From positions 1-64,000 of the forward strand of contig NZ_SMSJ01000007.1 of assembly GCF_004355005.1 (NCBI RefSeq): a stretch of DNA of 64,000 bases. The letters are read 5' to 3'. Source of the DNA: Dankookia rubra (GTDB lineage: Bacteria; Pseudomonadota; Alphaproteobacteria; Acetobacterales; Acetobacteraceae). Positions 1 to 8,497 of the stretch are shown here, piece by piece. The notes under the pieces were generated by a model. That model was not told the origin of the DNA. It worked only from the letters and a program-made list of their open reading frames with translations, and searched no databases. A program made the position numbers and the translations under genes. Position 1 is the first letter of the stretch. The number at the start of each line of letters is the position of its first letter.

Positions 1-68
1 AGGTTGTTCGGGATGTCGTCCAGGCCGACGATTGGTCCGGACCCGATGACCGATGCGAAATCACCCAT
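1..68 (-). CDS. Hypothetical protein, N-terminal fragment cut by the window edge
   Basis: A minus-strand reading frame starts at an ATG (66-68), with GGAGG (79-83) nine bases upstream, and runs open to the left edge. The visible protein begins MGDFASVIGSGPIVGLDDIP. I do not recognise a family from 22 residues. The good ribosome-binding site is the main support; the rest of the gene is outside the window. Confidence 0.45.
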   Translation of the reverse strand, partial: MGDFASVIGSGPIVGLDDIPNN

Positions 69-602
69 AAGTGGCAGCCTCCGCCAGCAGAGCCCGCACC
101 AAGCGCGAGCGATGCGCCCTTCTCACAACCGAGTGCTGACTGAATCTTAACAACTCAGGGTTGTTTTAATCTTTTGGCGTTACGTTGTTTTGGGTGGCGG
201 GGGAGGCTCTCCGGCGGGGAAGCCGGGCGCGTTAAGCGGCAGCCCCAAGGTCCGAAAATGCCTGTTTGGCCGCCGCTCCCGCCGGTTTCGATGCGCTTTC
301 GTGCAGGCGCGCCACATGGCGGTTGGCAAAGCCCCCCTCACCGCAGAGGCCTGTCGCCACGGGGCAGGGCCGGGAGATGGACATATGGCGCCCCGGCAAG
401 CATGATGCACGCATAAGCTGCAGAGCGTGGCGGTCGCCGCCTGTCCCACCCGTCGTCCCCGGCCGTCGCCAGCGGACGGACCGGGGGCGGGTATGGCCGG
501 GGCCGGCGGGCGGTGCCCGGGCCTGTGCGCGGCGCCATCCCGCATCGATCGGCCACCCCGACGCTTGCCCGCCCCGCCGCCCTCCGGCATCACGGTGGGA
601 CC
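69..602. other. Intergenic region, no gene seen
   Basis: This 534-base gap separates the edge fragment (minus) from the first complete gene (plus), so it should hold divergent promoters. Positions about 140-190 are strikingly AT-rich for this DNA and contain a small hairpin, AACAAC (149-154) / GTTGTT (160-165), followed by TTTAATCTTTT. Open frames across the rest are unconvincing: they lack ribosome sites and recognisable domains. Confidence 0.5.
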
Positions 603-1589
603 ATGACCCAGCCCTCCCGCCGCGCCGTCCTGGCGCTCGCCCCCCTGCTCTCCGTCGGCCCGCTCGCCGCCCCCGCGATCGCGCAGGGCGACTTCCCCAA
701 TCGCCCGCTCAAGATGATCATTCCCTTTCCGCCGGGCGGCGGCAGCGACATCCTCGGCCGGCTGCTCGCGCAGCGGATCGGCGAGGCGCTCGGCCAGCCC
801 GTGGTGCCGGAGAACCGCTCCGGCGCCGGCGGCAACATCGGCACGGATGCGGTCGCGAAATCCCCGCCGGACGGCTACACGCTGGTCACCGTCTTCAACA
901 CCGTCGTGGTCAACCAATTCGTCTATGCGAAGCTGCCCTTCGACCTGAAGCGCGACCTGCTGCCGGTCGCCAAGGTCGCCCTCGCGCCCACGCTGATCTG
1001 CGGCGGGCCGAAGCTGCAGGCTTCGGGGCTGCGCGAGGTGGTGGAGATCTCCCGCCGCAGCCCCGGCCTGCTCAATCACGGCACCCCTGGGCTCGGCACC
1101 ATCACCCATGTCAGCGCCGAGCTGATGGACGCGATGTCAGGCGGCAAGCTGACCCATGTGCACTACCGCGGCACCGGCCCGGCGGTGACCGCCTGCGTCA
1201 GCGGCGAGGTCGAACTGGTCTCGGCGCCGCTCTCGGCCGTCGATGAGCTGGTGAAGGCCGGCCGGCTGCGGGCGCTGGGCAATGTCGCCGGCCAGGACAG
1301 CCCGTTGATGCCGGGCGTGCCCACCGTCGCCGCCGCGGCCGGCCTGCCGGGCTATGCGGTGGACAATTGGGGCGCCATCCTCGCCCCGGCCGGCCTGGCC
1401 GAGCCGATCCGTGCCAGGCTCGAGGCCGCCGCCCGCCAGGCGGTGGACACGCCGGAGGGCCGCGCCGCGCTGGCCGCGCGCGGGATCGAGTCGAGCTTCG
1501 CCGACGGCGCCACCGTCGCCCGCATCATCGAGGAGGACGGCCGCCGCTGGGAGCCGGTGATCCGGAAGGCGGATATCCGTGTCGAATAG
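603..1589 (+). CDS. Tripartite tricarboxylate transporter (TTT/Bug family) periplasmic receptor
   Basis: This 328-residue protein is a periplasmic solute receptor of the Bug/TctC family, which normally delivers carboxylates to a TctAB membrane pair. Residues 1-28 form a signal peptide with a twin-arginine-like start (PSRRAVLAL) ending AIAQ. The family motif PNRPLKMIIPFPPGGGSD follows, then a GQPVVPENRSGAGGNIG block and PPDGYTL. The ATG at 603 was chosen because the signal peptide begins there and GGTGGGA precedes it; the frame opens earlier at 513 without a signal. No tctA or tctB is nearby, so the partner must lie elsewhere. The ligand cannot be predicted. A phosphatase-superfamily gene follows after 21 bases, suggesting co-transcription. 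Confidence 0.9.
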   Translation: MTQPSRRAVLALAPLLSVGPLAAPAIAQGDFPNRPLKMIIPFPPGGGSDILGRLLAQRIGEALGQPVVPENRSGAGGNIGTDAVAKSPPDGYTLVTVFNTVVVNQFVYAKLPFDLKRDLLPVAKVALAPTLICGGPKLQASGLREVVEISRRSPGLLNHGTPGLGTITHVSAELMDAMSGGKLTHVHYRGTGPAVTACVSGEVELVSAPLSAVDELVKAGRLRALGNVAGQDSPLMPGVPTVAAAAGLPGYAVDNWGAILAPAGLAEPIRARLEAAARQAVDTPEGRAALAARGIESSFADGATVARIIEEDGRRWEPVIRKADIRVE

Positions 1590-1610
1590 CCGCTGCGGGC
1601 GGGACGCCCG

Positions 1611-3038
1611 ATGACCCGCTGCGTCCTGGTGGCACTGGACGGGCTGCGGCCCGACATGGCCACCCCGGCGCTGACTCCCAATCTCTGCGCCCTGGCGGCG
1701 CGCGGCACCCGCTTCGCCAATGCCCGCAGCGTCTTTCCGTCCGAGACGCGGGTGGCGACGCCGAGCCTGATCACCGGCTGCCGCCCGGGCGGGCACGGCA
1801 TGGTGGCGAATACCTGCTTCGATGCCGCGGTCGCGCCCGACCGGCTGCTGCGCACCAAGCTGGTCGCCGACGTGCTCGCCATGGCGCGGGGCGCCGAGAG
1901 CCCGCTGCAGCGCCCCTCCCTCGCCGAGCGGCTGGCGCCGGCGGGGAAGCGCTTCGCCCTGGTCAGCGCCGGCACCCATGGCGCCGCCACCCTGCTGCAC
2001 CCGGCGGCCGGGCGGCTCGGCAGCTTCCGCTGGAACGTCGAGGACGTGGAGGGCGAGACCGCCGCCGCGGTCCGCGCGGCCTTCGGCCCGACGCCGCCGG
2101 CCGGGGTGCCCAATGCCGCCCGGGTGGATTTCGCCGGCCGCATCCTGCTGGAACACGTCCTGCCGGTGCTGCGGCCCGATGTCGCCCTGCTCTGGCTGTC
2201 GGAGCCCGACATCGCCTTCCACTATCTCGGCCTCGGGCATGCCGCGACGCTGGCGGCGCTGCGGGCAGCGGATGCGGTGCTGGGACGGGTCGTCGCCTGG
2301 CGCGACGCGCAGCCGGATGCGGCGGAGATCGCCATCCTCGTGCTGTCCGACCACGGCCACGTCACCGGCCGCGGCAAGCGCTCCCTGGCGGTGGAGCTCT
2401 GCCGCGCCGGATTCCGCGCGGGGGAGGGGATGGGTCCCGATATCGACGTGGTGGTGGCGCCGGCCGCGGCCCCCGGGATGTGGCTGCGCGACAAGGGCCT
2501 GGCGCCGCAGATCGCCGACTTCCTCGCGGCGCAGGACTGGGCAGGCCCGCTGCTGGCGCGCGACCCCGCGATCCTGCCGGCCGGCCGCGCTTTCCCCCTG
2601 GCCCTGCTCGGCAGCGCGCATGCCCGCAGCGCCGACCTCGTCGCCACCTTCGCGGGCAGCGAGGCCGCGGACGGCTGGGGCCTGCCCGGCAACGCGGGCT
2701 TCGACACGGCGGACGTGCCCGAGGGCGGCGGCATGCATGGCGGGCTGCACCGGGCGGAGCTGGCGACGGTGCTGGTGATGCAGGGCGGCCCCTGCCGCGC
2801 CGGCGCGGTCGCGGCGGAAGCCGCCGACCTGACCGACATCGTCCCCACCGTCCTTCACATGCTGGGCGAGCCGACCGAGGGGATGGAGGGCCGCCCGCTC
2901 CGCGCCGCCTTCGACGCCGCGGCCGATGCGCCGCCGCTGCCCGAGGTGCTCGACCTGCCCGGCGGCTTCCTCTTGGAGGCGATGCGCGCCGCGCCGGGCG
3001 GCCGGCTCTACCCCACCGCGCTGCGCCGGGCGGGCTGA
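1611..3038 (+). CDS. Type I phosphodiesterase / alkaline phosphatase superfamily hydrolase
   Basis: This 475-residue enzyme belongs to the alkaline phosphatase superfamily, nucleotide pyrophosphatase/phosphodiesterase branch, which uses two zinc-type metal sites to hydrolyse phosphodiesters or phosphonates. The first metal Asp is in ALDGLRPD (about residue 10). The nucleophile region reads FPSETRVATPS, with Thr46 the likely nucleophile, followed by TGCRPGGHGM. Later metal motifs are EPDIAFHYLG and LSDHGH. No signal peptide is evident, so it is probably cytoplasmic. It starts 21 bases after the TTT receptor, so the receptor may import its substrate; this is only inferred. The substrate is unknown. 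Confidence 0.85.
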   Translation: MTRCVLVALDGLRPDMATPALTPNLCALAARGTRFANARSVFPSETRVATPSLITGCRPGGHGMVANTCFDAAVAPDRLLRTKLVADVLAMARGAESPLQRPSLAERLAPAGKRFALVSAGTHGAATLLHPAAGRLGSFRWNVEDVEGETAAAVRAAFGPTPPAGVPNAARVDFAGRILLEHVLPVLRPDVALLWLSEPDIAFHYLGLGHAATLAALRAADAVLGRVVAWRDAQPDAAEIAILVLSDHGHVTGRGKRSLAVELCRAGFRAGEGMGPDIDVVVAPAAAPGMWLRDKGLAPQIADFLAAQDWAGPLLARDPAILPAGRAFPLALLGSAHARSADLVATFAGSEAADGWGLPGNAGFDTADVPEGGGMHGGLHRAELATVLVMQGGPCRAGAVAAEAADLTDIVPTVLHMLGEPTEGMEGRPLRAAFDAAADAPPLPEVLDLPGGFLLEAMRAAPGGRLYPTALRRAG

Positions 3039-3045
3039 TCAGCCC
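3032..3045. other. 14-bp palindrome formed by two abutting convergent stop codons
   Basis: GGGCTGATCAGCCC is a perfect palindrome. Its centre is TGA (plus-strand stop, 3036-3038) directly joined to TCA (minus-strand stop, 3039-3041). The two convergent genes therefore have no intergenic space. It may form a short hairpin in both transcripts. Confidence 0.6.
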
Positions 3046-3509
3046 CGCGGCCAGCGCGCCAGGGTATTGGCGATGATCGATTCGAGCTGCGGGGCGATGC
3101 CGAATTGCGCCGCGTTGATGTCGAGCCGCACGCCGTCCTCGGGGCGCCGCTCCGCCGCGGCCATCCAGTCGCAGACCATCTCGACCAGGTCGAAGAGGTC
3201 CATCCCGGCGATGCCGCGGTTGCCGTAGTGCTCGGGGTGGTGGGAGTTCGCCGCATGGTGGTGGGCGATCGCCTCGGCCATCTCCGCCTCCACCGCGCGG
3301 AACCCGGCCGAGCCGTAGGGGACCCCGCGCAGCCGCGGCAGCAGCAGGTCGAAGGCGCTCTTCTCCGGCTCGACCAGGTTGCTGGCGTCATGTGCCGCGG
3401 CGCGGGCCAGCATGACGGACAGGAAGCTGCCGATATGGTCGCGCACCCGGTGGATATGCGCGAGCGTTTCGGCGCGGCTGTTGTAGCCATCGGGCGGGTC
3501 CTCAGGCAT
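3039..3509 (-). CDS. DUF5662 family protein
   Basis: This 156-residue cytoplasmic protein resembles the DUF5662 family of unknown function. It begins [18 protein letters not shown] and is rich in histidine: an IHRVRDHIG segment, a HHHAANSHHPEHYG segment (about residues 85-98) and a C-terminal DLVEMVCDW helix. The clustered His, Glu and Asp suggest an all-helical metal-binding fold, as in HD-like proteins, but this is inference. The start at 3509 overlaps the end of the upstream carotenoid oxygenase gene by 8 bases, so the two are probably translationally coupled. Confidence 0.7.
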   Translation of the reverse strand: MPEDPPDGYNSRAETLAHIHRVRDHIGSFLSVMLARAAAHDASNLVEPEKSAFDLLLPRLRGVPYGSAGFRAVEAEMAEAIAHHHAANSHHPEHYGNRGIAGMDLFDLVEMVCDWMAAAERRPEDGVRLDINAAQFGIAPQLESIIANTLARWPRG

Positions 3510-4890
3510 TGGCCGGCACCCAGGTGCCGTGAAAGCCGTGCGGCACGCGGCCGGGCAGGGCGACCGTGGCAACGGGGCCGGCGGCGATGTCCCGGCTGTC
3601 CAGCACCAGCACCTCGCTGCGTCCCTCGGCGGCACGCCAGGCAACGGTCAGCAGCCAGCCATCGCCTTCCGCCGCCGCGGCATGGCGCGGGACGAAGACC
3701 GCCTCGGACAGCGCATCGCCGGCCGGGACGCTGAAGTGGCGCCGGCCGCCGGTCGCCAGGTCGCACCAGGCGAGGGTGTCGAGGCCCTCGCCGCGCGACT
3801 GGCCCATATAGGCGCCGTGGCGGTTGGGCAGCCCGGCGCGGCGGTCGTCCATGCGGGGGAATTCGCCGGGCAGGTCGTCCAGCCGCTCGCGCCGGAAGGC
3901 ATCGGTGCCCGCCGCCGGGTCCAGCACCCAGCGCGTCAGGTGGGCCCGGGTCGCCTCCCTCGGGCTCGGGCTGCCATCAGCGCGGGGGAAGAGCGGCGGG
4001 GCGGCGAATTCCATGACGTCCGCCAGCACGCGGCCCGCCGCGTCCTCCCAGGCGTTCAGCACGTGGAAGGCGTAGCAGGCCTCCGCCCGGAACCAGCGGA
4101 GCGAGGCGATCCCCTCCCGCCGCCGCAGCAGGCCGATATGACCGCCGAGCTCGGGCTCCCAGGCGAAGACCGGGGCGCCGCGCATGGCGCGCGGCAGGCT
4201 GCCGGTCAGCGGCATCAGCGGGAACAGCACGTGGTGCTCGGTCACCGCGAAGTCGTGCACCATGGCGCAGAACGGGACGGGGAAGCGCTCGTAGCGCGTC
4301 ACCGCGCCGGCCGGGGAGAGCGTGCCCCAGGCCATCTCGGCGCTCAGCGGGCCGGCGGTGGAATAGCCGAAGAAGACCAGCTCCCCGGTCGCCGGATCGG
4401 CCTTCGGATGCGCGGTGAAGCGGCGCGGCTGGCCGCCGAGCTCCTCGACGCCCAGCGTATCGAGCGTGGCGGGGTCGAGCGCCCAGGGCAGGTGCGCCTC
4501 CTCCAGCGCCAGCAGCTTGCCGGCATGCCAGGCGAGGCTGGTATTGGCCACGCCGGTATCCGGGATGCCGAGTTCGCGCCCGCCGCTGAAGCCGGTCGCC
4601 AGGGCGCGGCCGGCGGCGCGCTCGGCCAGGAACTTGTCGGTGCGGATCCAGCGGTTGCGCCAGGCGGCCCGGCCATCCCCCAGGGTGAAGCCGTGCACCA
4701 TGCCGTCGCCGAGGAACCAGTGGTGCCGCGCCGGATCGGGTGGGGCGAATTGCGGGTTCGGCCCGTTGCGGAACAGCGTGCCGCGCAGGCCGCGCGGGAG
4801 CTCGCCGCGGATGGGCAGGTCGGCGACGTCGTGCTCGGTGGCGATCGGGACGTAGTTGCCGCTGGCGAAGAAAGGCTGGGCGTCCTCCAT
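3502..4890 (-). CDS. Carotenoid oxygenase (RPE65 / carotenoid cleavage dioxygenase family)
   Basis: This 462-residue protein belongs to the carotenoid cleavage oxygenase family, seven-bladed propellers that hold a non-haem iron with four histidines. The expected ligands are visible: His161 (AHPKAD), His212 ([10 protein letters not shown]), His276 ([10 protein letters not shown]) and His454 (PHGFHGTW) near the C-terminus. The N-terminal [10 protein letters not shown] and GDGMVHGF motifs are also typical. Length is close to the bacterial family norm. The substrate may be a carotenoid or a lignin-type stilbene; the sequence alone does not decide. It is transcribed with the downstream DUF5662 gene (8-base overlap) and is divergent from the SEC-C gene, sharing a 79-base promoter region. 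Confidence 0.92.
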   Translation of the reverse strand: MEDAQPFFASGNYVPIATEHDVADLPIRGELPRGLRGTLFRNGPNPQFAPPDPARHHWFLGDGMVHGFTLGDGRAAWRNRWIRTDKFLAERAAGRALATGFSGGRELGIPDTGVANTSLAWHAGKLLALEEAHLPWALDPATLDTLGVEELGGQPRRFTAHPKADPATGELVFFGYSTAGPLSAEMAWGTLSPAGAVTRYERFPVPFCAMVHDFAVTEHHVLFPLMPLTGSLPRAMRGAPVFAWEPELGGHIGLLRRREGIASLRWFRAEACYAFHVLNAWEDAAGRVLADVMEFAAPPLFPRADGSPSPREATRAHLTRWVLDPAAGTDAFRRERLDDLPGEFPRMDDRRAGLPNRHGAYMGQSRGEGLDTLAWCDLATGGRRHFSVPAGDALSEAVFVPRHAAAAEGDGWLLTVAWRAAEGRSEVLVLDSRDIAAGPVATVALPGRVPHGFHGTWVPANA

Positions 4891-4969
4891 GCGTGGCGCT
4901 CCGCAAACCGGGGTTCCTGCGCTACATCGGGCGCCCAGGCGAAAAGGCCAGCCGAGAAGGACCAGCCCG

Positions 4970-5848
4970 ATGGACGACATCCTCCACGCCTTCGCCTCGG
5001 CCGGCGAGGGTTTTCCGCGCGCCGCCATGGAGCAGGCGCTGGCCCGCTGGGATGCCGAGGCGCCGCGGCTGCTCGCGGTGCTGGCCGATTATGCCGAGGG
5101 CCGCGACCGCGGCGAGGAGGCGACCGCGATCGCGCTCCATGCCATCTACCTGGCGGCGCAGGCGCGGGAGCGGCGGGCCTTCCCGCTGCTGCTCCGGCTG
5201 GCGCGCCACGAGGCCGCGCTGGACGCCGCCATCGGCGACGGGCTGACCGAGGATTTCCCCGGCATCCTGGCCGCCACCTTCGACGGCGACCTCGACGCGC
5301 TGCTGGCGCTGGCGCTCGACCCGGCGGCGGACGAGATGGTCCGCCATGCGGCGATCGAGGCGCTGACGCTGCTGTTCGCCACCCGCGTCCTGCCGATGGC
5401 GCGGGCCGAGCCGGTGCTGCGCGAGCTGCACGGCCGCCTGCTGCTGGCGGGCGAGGCGCCCGACTGGGTCTGGGTCGGCTGGCAGCAGGCGGTGTCGATG
5501 CTGGGGATCGCGGCGCTCCGGGCGGAGGCGATGGCACTGTTCCGCGCCGGGAGGATCGACCGCTCGATCATGTCCGCCAGGGATTTCGAAGCGGACCTGA
5601 AGGACGGCACGGAGCCGGGCGTCGATCGGCTGGAGCTGCTGGAGGAGCAGGGCGTCGCGCCGCTCGGCGACGTGGTGGCGATGTTCGCGGAGTGGCACCG
5701 CATCCGCGAGGCGGAGGCGGCGAAGCGGGCGGCGCGGCCGGCCCCGGCGCCGACCACGGCGGTGAACCCGCACCGCGATGTCGGCCGCAACGACCCGTGC
5801 CCCTGCGGCAGCGGGAAGAAATTCAAGAAGTGCTGCCTGGCGGCGTGA
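4970..5848 (+). CDS. DUF1186 domain protein with C-terminal SEC-C zinc motif
   Basis: This 292-residue protein has a helical N-terminal region of about 250 residues matching DUF1186 (HEAT-like, [16 protein letters not shown] and ALTLLFATR segments). It ends in a SEC-C motif, [16 protein letters not shown], a short zinc-binding module first known from SecA. An Ala/Pro-rich linker separates the two. The ATG at 4970 has AAGGA upstream at good spacing. Function is unknown; SEC-C modules usually mediate protein or ribosome contacts. It is divergent from the carotenoid oxygenase and is followed at once by a copy of the dispersed palindromic repeat. Confidence 0.8.
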   Translation: MDDILHAFASAGEGFPRAAMEQALARWDAEAPRLLAVLADYAEGRDRGEEATAIALHAIYLAAQARERRAFPLLLRLARHEAALDAAIGDGLTEDFPGILAATFDGDLDALLALALDPAADEMVRHAAIEALTLLFATRVLPMARAEPVLRELHGRLLLAGEAPDWVWVGWQQAVSMLGIAALRAEAMALFRAGRIDRSIMSARDFEADLKDGTEPGVDRLELLEEQGVAPLGDVVAMFAEWHRIREAEAAKRAARPAPAPTTAVNPHRDVGRNDPCPCGSGKKFKKCCLAA

Positions 5849-5849
5849 G

Positions 5850-6006
5850 GCAGGCAAGGTTGGGGCGGGCAAGAGGCATTCCCTCCCCAAGCCACACCCT
5901 TCCCTTTTGTGGGTCGGGTGCCGCTGCGCGGAGGGTGCCGACTCACAAACATCGATGAGGGGTTGGACGCATGCGTCCAACGGAGGAGATACCTTCTCCC
6001 GCGGCC
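5850..6006 (+). repeat. Dispersed palindromic intergenic repeat, copy A
   Basis: This segment fills the gap between two convergent genes. It shares the layout of copies at 28985-29124, 37664-37795 and 50605-50743: a hairpin with CCCTCCCC on its right arm, a GTGCCG segment, GATGAGGGG, then a final hairpin around ATACCTTCTCCC. In this copy the last hairpin gains an insertion with a palindrome, TTGGACGCATGCGTCCAA. It begins directly after the SEC-C gene's stop codon, so it probably supplies its 3-prime end. Confidence 0.75.
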
Positions 6007-6954
6007 TTACTCCGGCGCCCGCGCGCCCACCCGTTCGGTGATCATCCCGTACCACTGCGGCCGCCGGTGCGCCGCGAAGTTGAACATCTTCTCCTTGCCC
6101 TGGCGGCAGGCGTCGAAGTCCACATCGGCGACGATCACCTCGTCCCCCAGCGTCTTCGCCTGCGCCACCACCATCCCGTTCGGGTCGACGATGCAGGACC
6201 CGCCGATCAGCCCGGCGCCGTCCTCCACCCCCGCCTTCGCAACCGCGATTGCCCAGGTCGCATTCATGTAGGCGTTGGACTGCGCCGCGAGGGTCGAGTG
6301 GAAGGTGCGGACTTCGGCGCTCTCGCCCTCGCCGCCATTGGGGTCGTAGGCGGCCGAGTTGTAGCCGACCATCACCAGCTCCACACCCTGCAGGCCGAGC
6401 ACCCGCCAGCCCTCCGGCCACCGGCGGTCGTTGCAGACCAGCATGCCGAGCACCGGCGCGCCCCATGCAGCCGGGCCGCGCTTCGCGGGGAAGCCCATGT
6501 CGCCATACTCGAAATACATCTTCTCGAGCTGCTGATAGCGTTGGCCGGGCTTCACCGCGTCCGAGCCGGGCAGGTGGATCTTGCGGTACTTGAACAGGAT
6601 GGCGCCGTCCGGGCCGACGGTGACGGCGCTGTTGAAGCGCTGGCCCTCCGGCGTCAGCTCGGCATACCCGACGTAGAACCCGACCCCGAGCGCCTTCGCC
6701 CGGTCGAAGAGCGGCTGCACCGCCGGGTTGGGCATCGCCGTCTCGAAGCTGGCGAGAAGCTCCGGATCGTCCCGGTCCATCGGCCAGCGCGGGAAGAAGG
6801 TGGTGAAGGCGAGCTCCGGGAAGACCACCAGCTTCGCGCCGGCCGCGGCCGCCTGGTCCAGCAGCGCCAGCATCCGCGCCAGGATCGCGGCGCGGTCGTC
6901 GGCCCGCTGGTTGGGGCCCATCTGGGCCCCGGCGACGCGCAGGATGCGGGACAT
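6007..6954 (-). CDS. Carbon-nitrogen hydrolase, probable N-carbamoyl-D-amino-acid amidohydrolase
   Basis: This 315-residue enzyme belongs to the nitrilase superfamily and closely resembles D-carbamoylase, which turns N-carbamoyl-D-amino acids into D-amino acid, CO2 and ammonia. The catalytic triad is placed as in that enzyme: Glu47 (VVFPELAFTTFFPRW), Lys125 (KYRKIHLPG) and Cys174 (LVCNDRRWPE). The FFPRW and CNDRRWPE signatures favour D-carbamoylase over beta-ureidopropionase. Its start lies 2 bases after the stop of a cyclic amidohydrolase gene (TGAGCATG), so the two form a hydantoin-type ring-opening and decarbamoylation pair. No hydantoin racemase is nearby. Confidence 0.88.
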   Translation of the reverse strand: MSRILRVAGAQMGPNQRADDRAAILARMLALLDQAAAAGAKLVVFPELAFTTFFPRWPMDRDDPELLASFETAMPNPAVQPLFDRAKALGVGFYVGYAELTPEGQRFNSAVTVGPDGAILFKYRKIHLPGSDAVKPGQRYQQLEKMYFEYGDMGFPAKRGPAAWGAPVLGMLVCNDRRWPEGWRVLGLQGVELVMVGYNSAAYDPNGGEGESAEVRTFHSTLAAQSNAYMNATWAIAVAKAGVEDGAGLIGGSCIVDPNGMVVAQAKTLGDEVIVADVDFDACRQGKEKMFNFAAHRRPQWYGMITERVGARAPE

Positions 6955-6956
6955 GC

Positions 6957-8345
6957 TCAGTCCTCCCCGAGATAGGTGTCGCGGTGCTGGCGGGGGACGA
7001 AGCGGCCGGTGCCGGGCTTCGCCAGGACGCTGGTGCCGTCCCAGATGCAGGCGCCGCGCAGCCAGGTGGCGGAGACGCGGGCCCGCATCGCGCGGCCATG
7101 GTAGGGCGACCACTTCGCATCCTCGCGGTCCTGGATCGAGGCCTCGTCGAAGCGGAAGTCGCCGCGTTCCAGCACCAGCAGATCGGCGTCGCTGCCGGTC
7201 CGGAGCGCGCCCTTCTTTGGATACAGCCCGTGGAAGCGCGCGGGGCGCTCGGCGCAGTAGCGGGCCATCAGGGTCGGCGGCAGGCCGCGCTCGGCCAGCA
7301 GGGTGTACATCAGCGGGGCGAAGCTCTGCAGCCCGGTGAGCCCGGCGCCGGGGGCGAAGATGTCGCCGGTGTAGACCTTCCGCTCGCGCGGCCAGGGCGC
7401 GTGGTCGGTCGAGACATAGGCGACCTTGCCGGCGACCAGCCGCTGCCAGACCCGCTCCACCTCCTCGGCGGTGCGGAAGGGCGGGTTGCACTTGCCGAAG
7501 CCTTCCAGCCGGACGAGGTCCTCCTCGGTCATGCAGAGGTACTGGATGCAGGCCTCGCCGGAGGTGCGGGCGCCCTCGGCCCGGAACATCGCCGCCAGGT
7601 CGAAGCCCCGCGCGATCGAGCTGTGCGCGATGTGCACGTGGCAGCCGGTCTCGACCGCCATCTCGAAGATCTCGAGGTCGGCCATGCTCTCGGCCAGCGG
7701 GGGGCGGGTGCGGGCGTGCATGATCGGGTCGGTGCGGCCGGCCGCCTTCGCCTCCTCGGTCAGGCGGATGACCAGCTCCTGGTCCTCGTTGTGGATGGCG
7801 CACATCAGGCCGGTGCGGGCGATCTCGCGGAAGGCGGCGAGCATGGTCGGGTGGTCGATGCGCGGGAAGCGCACCGCGTCATACTCGTAGGTGGAGAGCT
7901 TGAAGGAGCAGACGCCTGCCTCGGCCAGTCCGGCGATGGCCCCGACGCCGCCCGCCTTGGTGATGGTACCGTAGAGTGCCATGTCGACATGGCTGGTCGC
8001 CTCCACCACCGCGACCTTCTCGCGCAGGATCCCGGCATCGGTGACCGGGCGCGGCACGTCGTAGGGCATGTCGACGCAGGTGGTGACGCCGCCGGCGGCG
8101 GCCGACATCGACGCGCCCTCGATCCCCGGCCAGCCGGTGCTGCTGGACGTGTGCATGTGCCCGTCGACCAGCCCGGGCAGCACCAGCATCCCCGTATGGT
8201 CGGCGGTGGCGGCGGCCGGCGGCGGCGTGCCTTGGCCGAGGCCGGCGATGACCTCGCCGCGGATCGCCACCCAGCCGCCCGAGAGTACGCCGTCGGGCAG
8301 CACCAGGTCGCCGAGGATGACGCGGTCGAAGGGGGCTGACGGCAT
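6957..8345 (-). CDS. Cyclic amidohydrolase (dihydroorotase / allantoinase / hydantoinase family)
   Basis: This 462-residue metal-dependent hydrolase opens cyclic amides such as hydantoins, allantoin or dihydropyrimidines. Metal-site motifs are visible: HxH at His63/His65 (VDGHMHTS), Lys149 in SFKLSTYEYD (the residue that is carboxylated in this family), His185 in IHNED, HVHIAHSS, and the catalytic Asp in STDHAPW. Length is normal for the family. The sequence sits between allantoinase and dihydroorotase-like types, but the coupled D-carbamoylase downstream argues for a hydantoinase role. It is divergent from a TTT receptor with a 152-base shared promoter region, so the receptor may import the ring compound. 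Confidence 0.85.
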   Translation of the reverse strand: MPSAPFDRVILGDLVLPDGVLSGGWVAIRGEVIAGLGQGTPPPAAATADHTGMLVLPGLVDGHMHTSSSTGWPGIEGASMSAAAGGVTTCVDMPYDVPRPVTDAGILREKVAVVEATSHVDMALYGTITKAGGVGAIAGLAEAGVCSFKLSTYEYDAVRFPRIDHPTMLAAFREIARTGLMCAIHNEDQELVIRLTEEAKAAGRTDPIMHARTRPPLAESMADLEIFEMAVETGCHVHIAHSSIARGFDLAAMFRAEGARTSGEACIQYLCMTEEDLVRLEGFGKCNPPFRTAEEVERVWQRLVAGKVAYVSTDHAPWPRERKVYTGDIFAPGAGLTGLQSFAPLMYTLLAERGLPPTLMARYCAERPARFHGLYPKKGALRTGSDADLLVLERGDFRFDEASIQDREDAKWSPYHGRAMRARVSATWLRGACIWDGTSVLAKPGTGRFVPRQHRDTYLGED

Positions 8346-8497
8346 TGGCGGACTCCGGCGGGATTGTCGCCGCGGACCCTAGCAGCGCGGCGACCTCCCC
8401 GGAATGCGGGGTGCGCCAGCGCAGGCATCTCCCGCGGGCGTGATCGCGGCGGCGCGCCGCGCTCCCTACTGTGTCGCCGCCCGCCGGGAGGCACCGC

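Noticed and set aside
69-602. Overlapping short open frames as genes
   Set aside because: They lack ribosome sites, have Arg/Pro/Ala-rich composition typical of GC-rich non-coding frames, and match no family.
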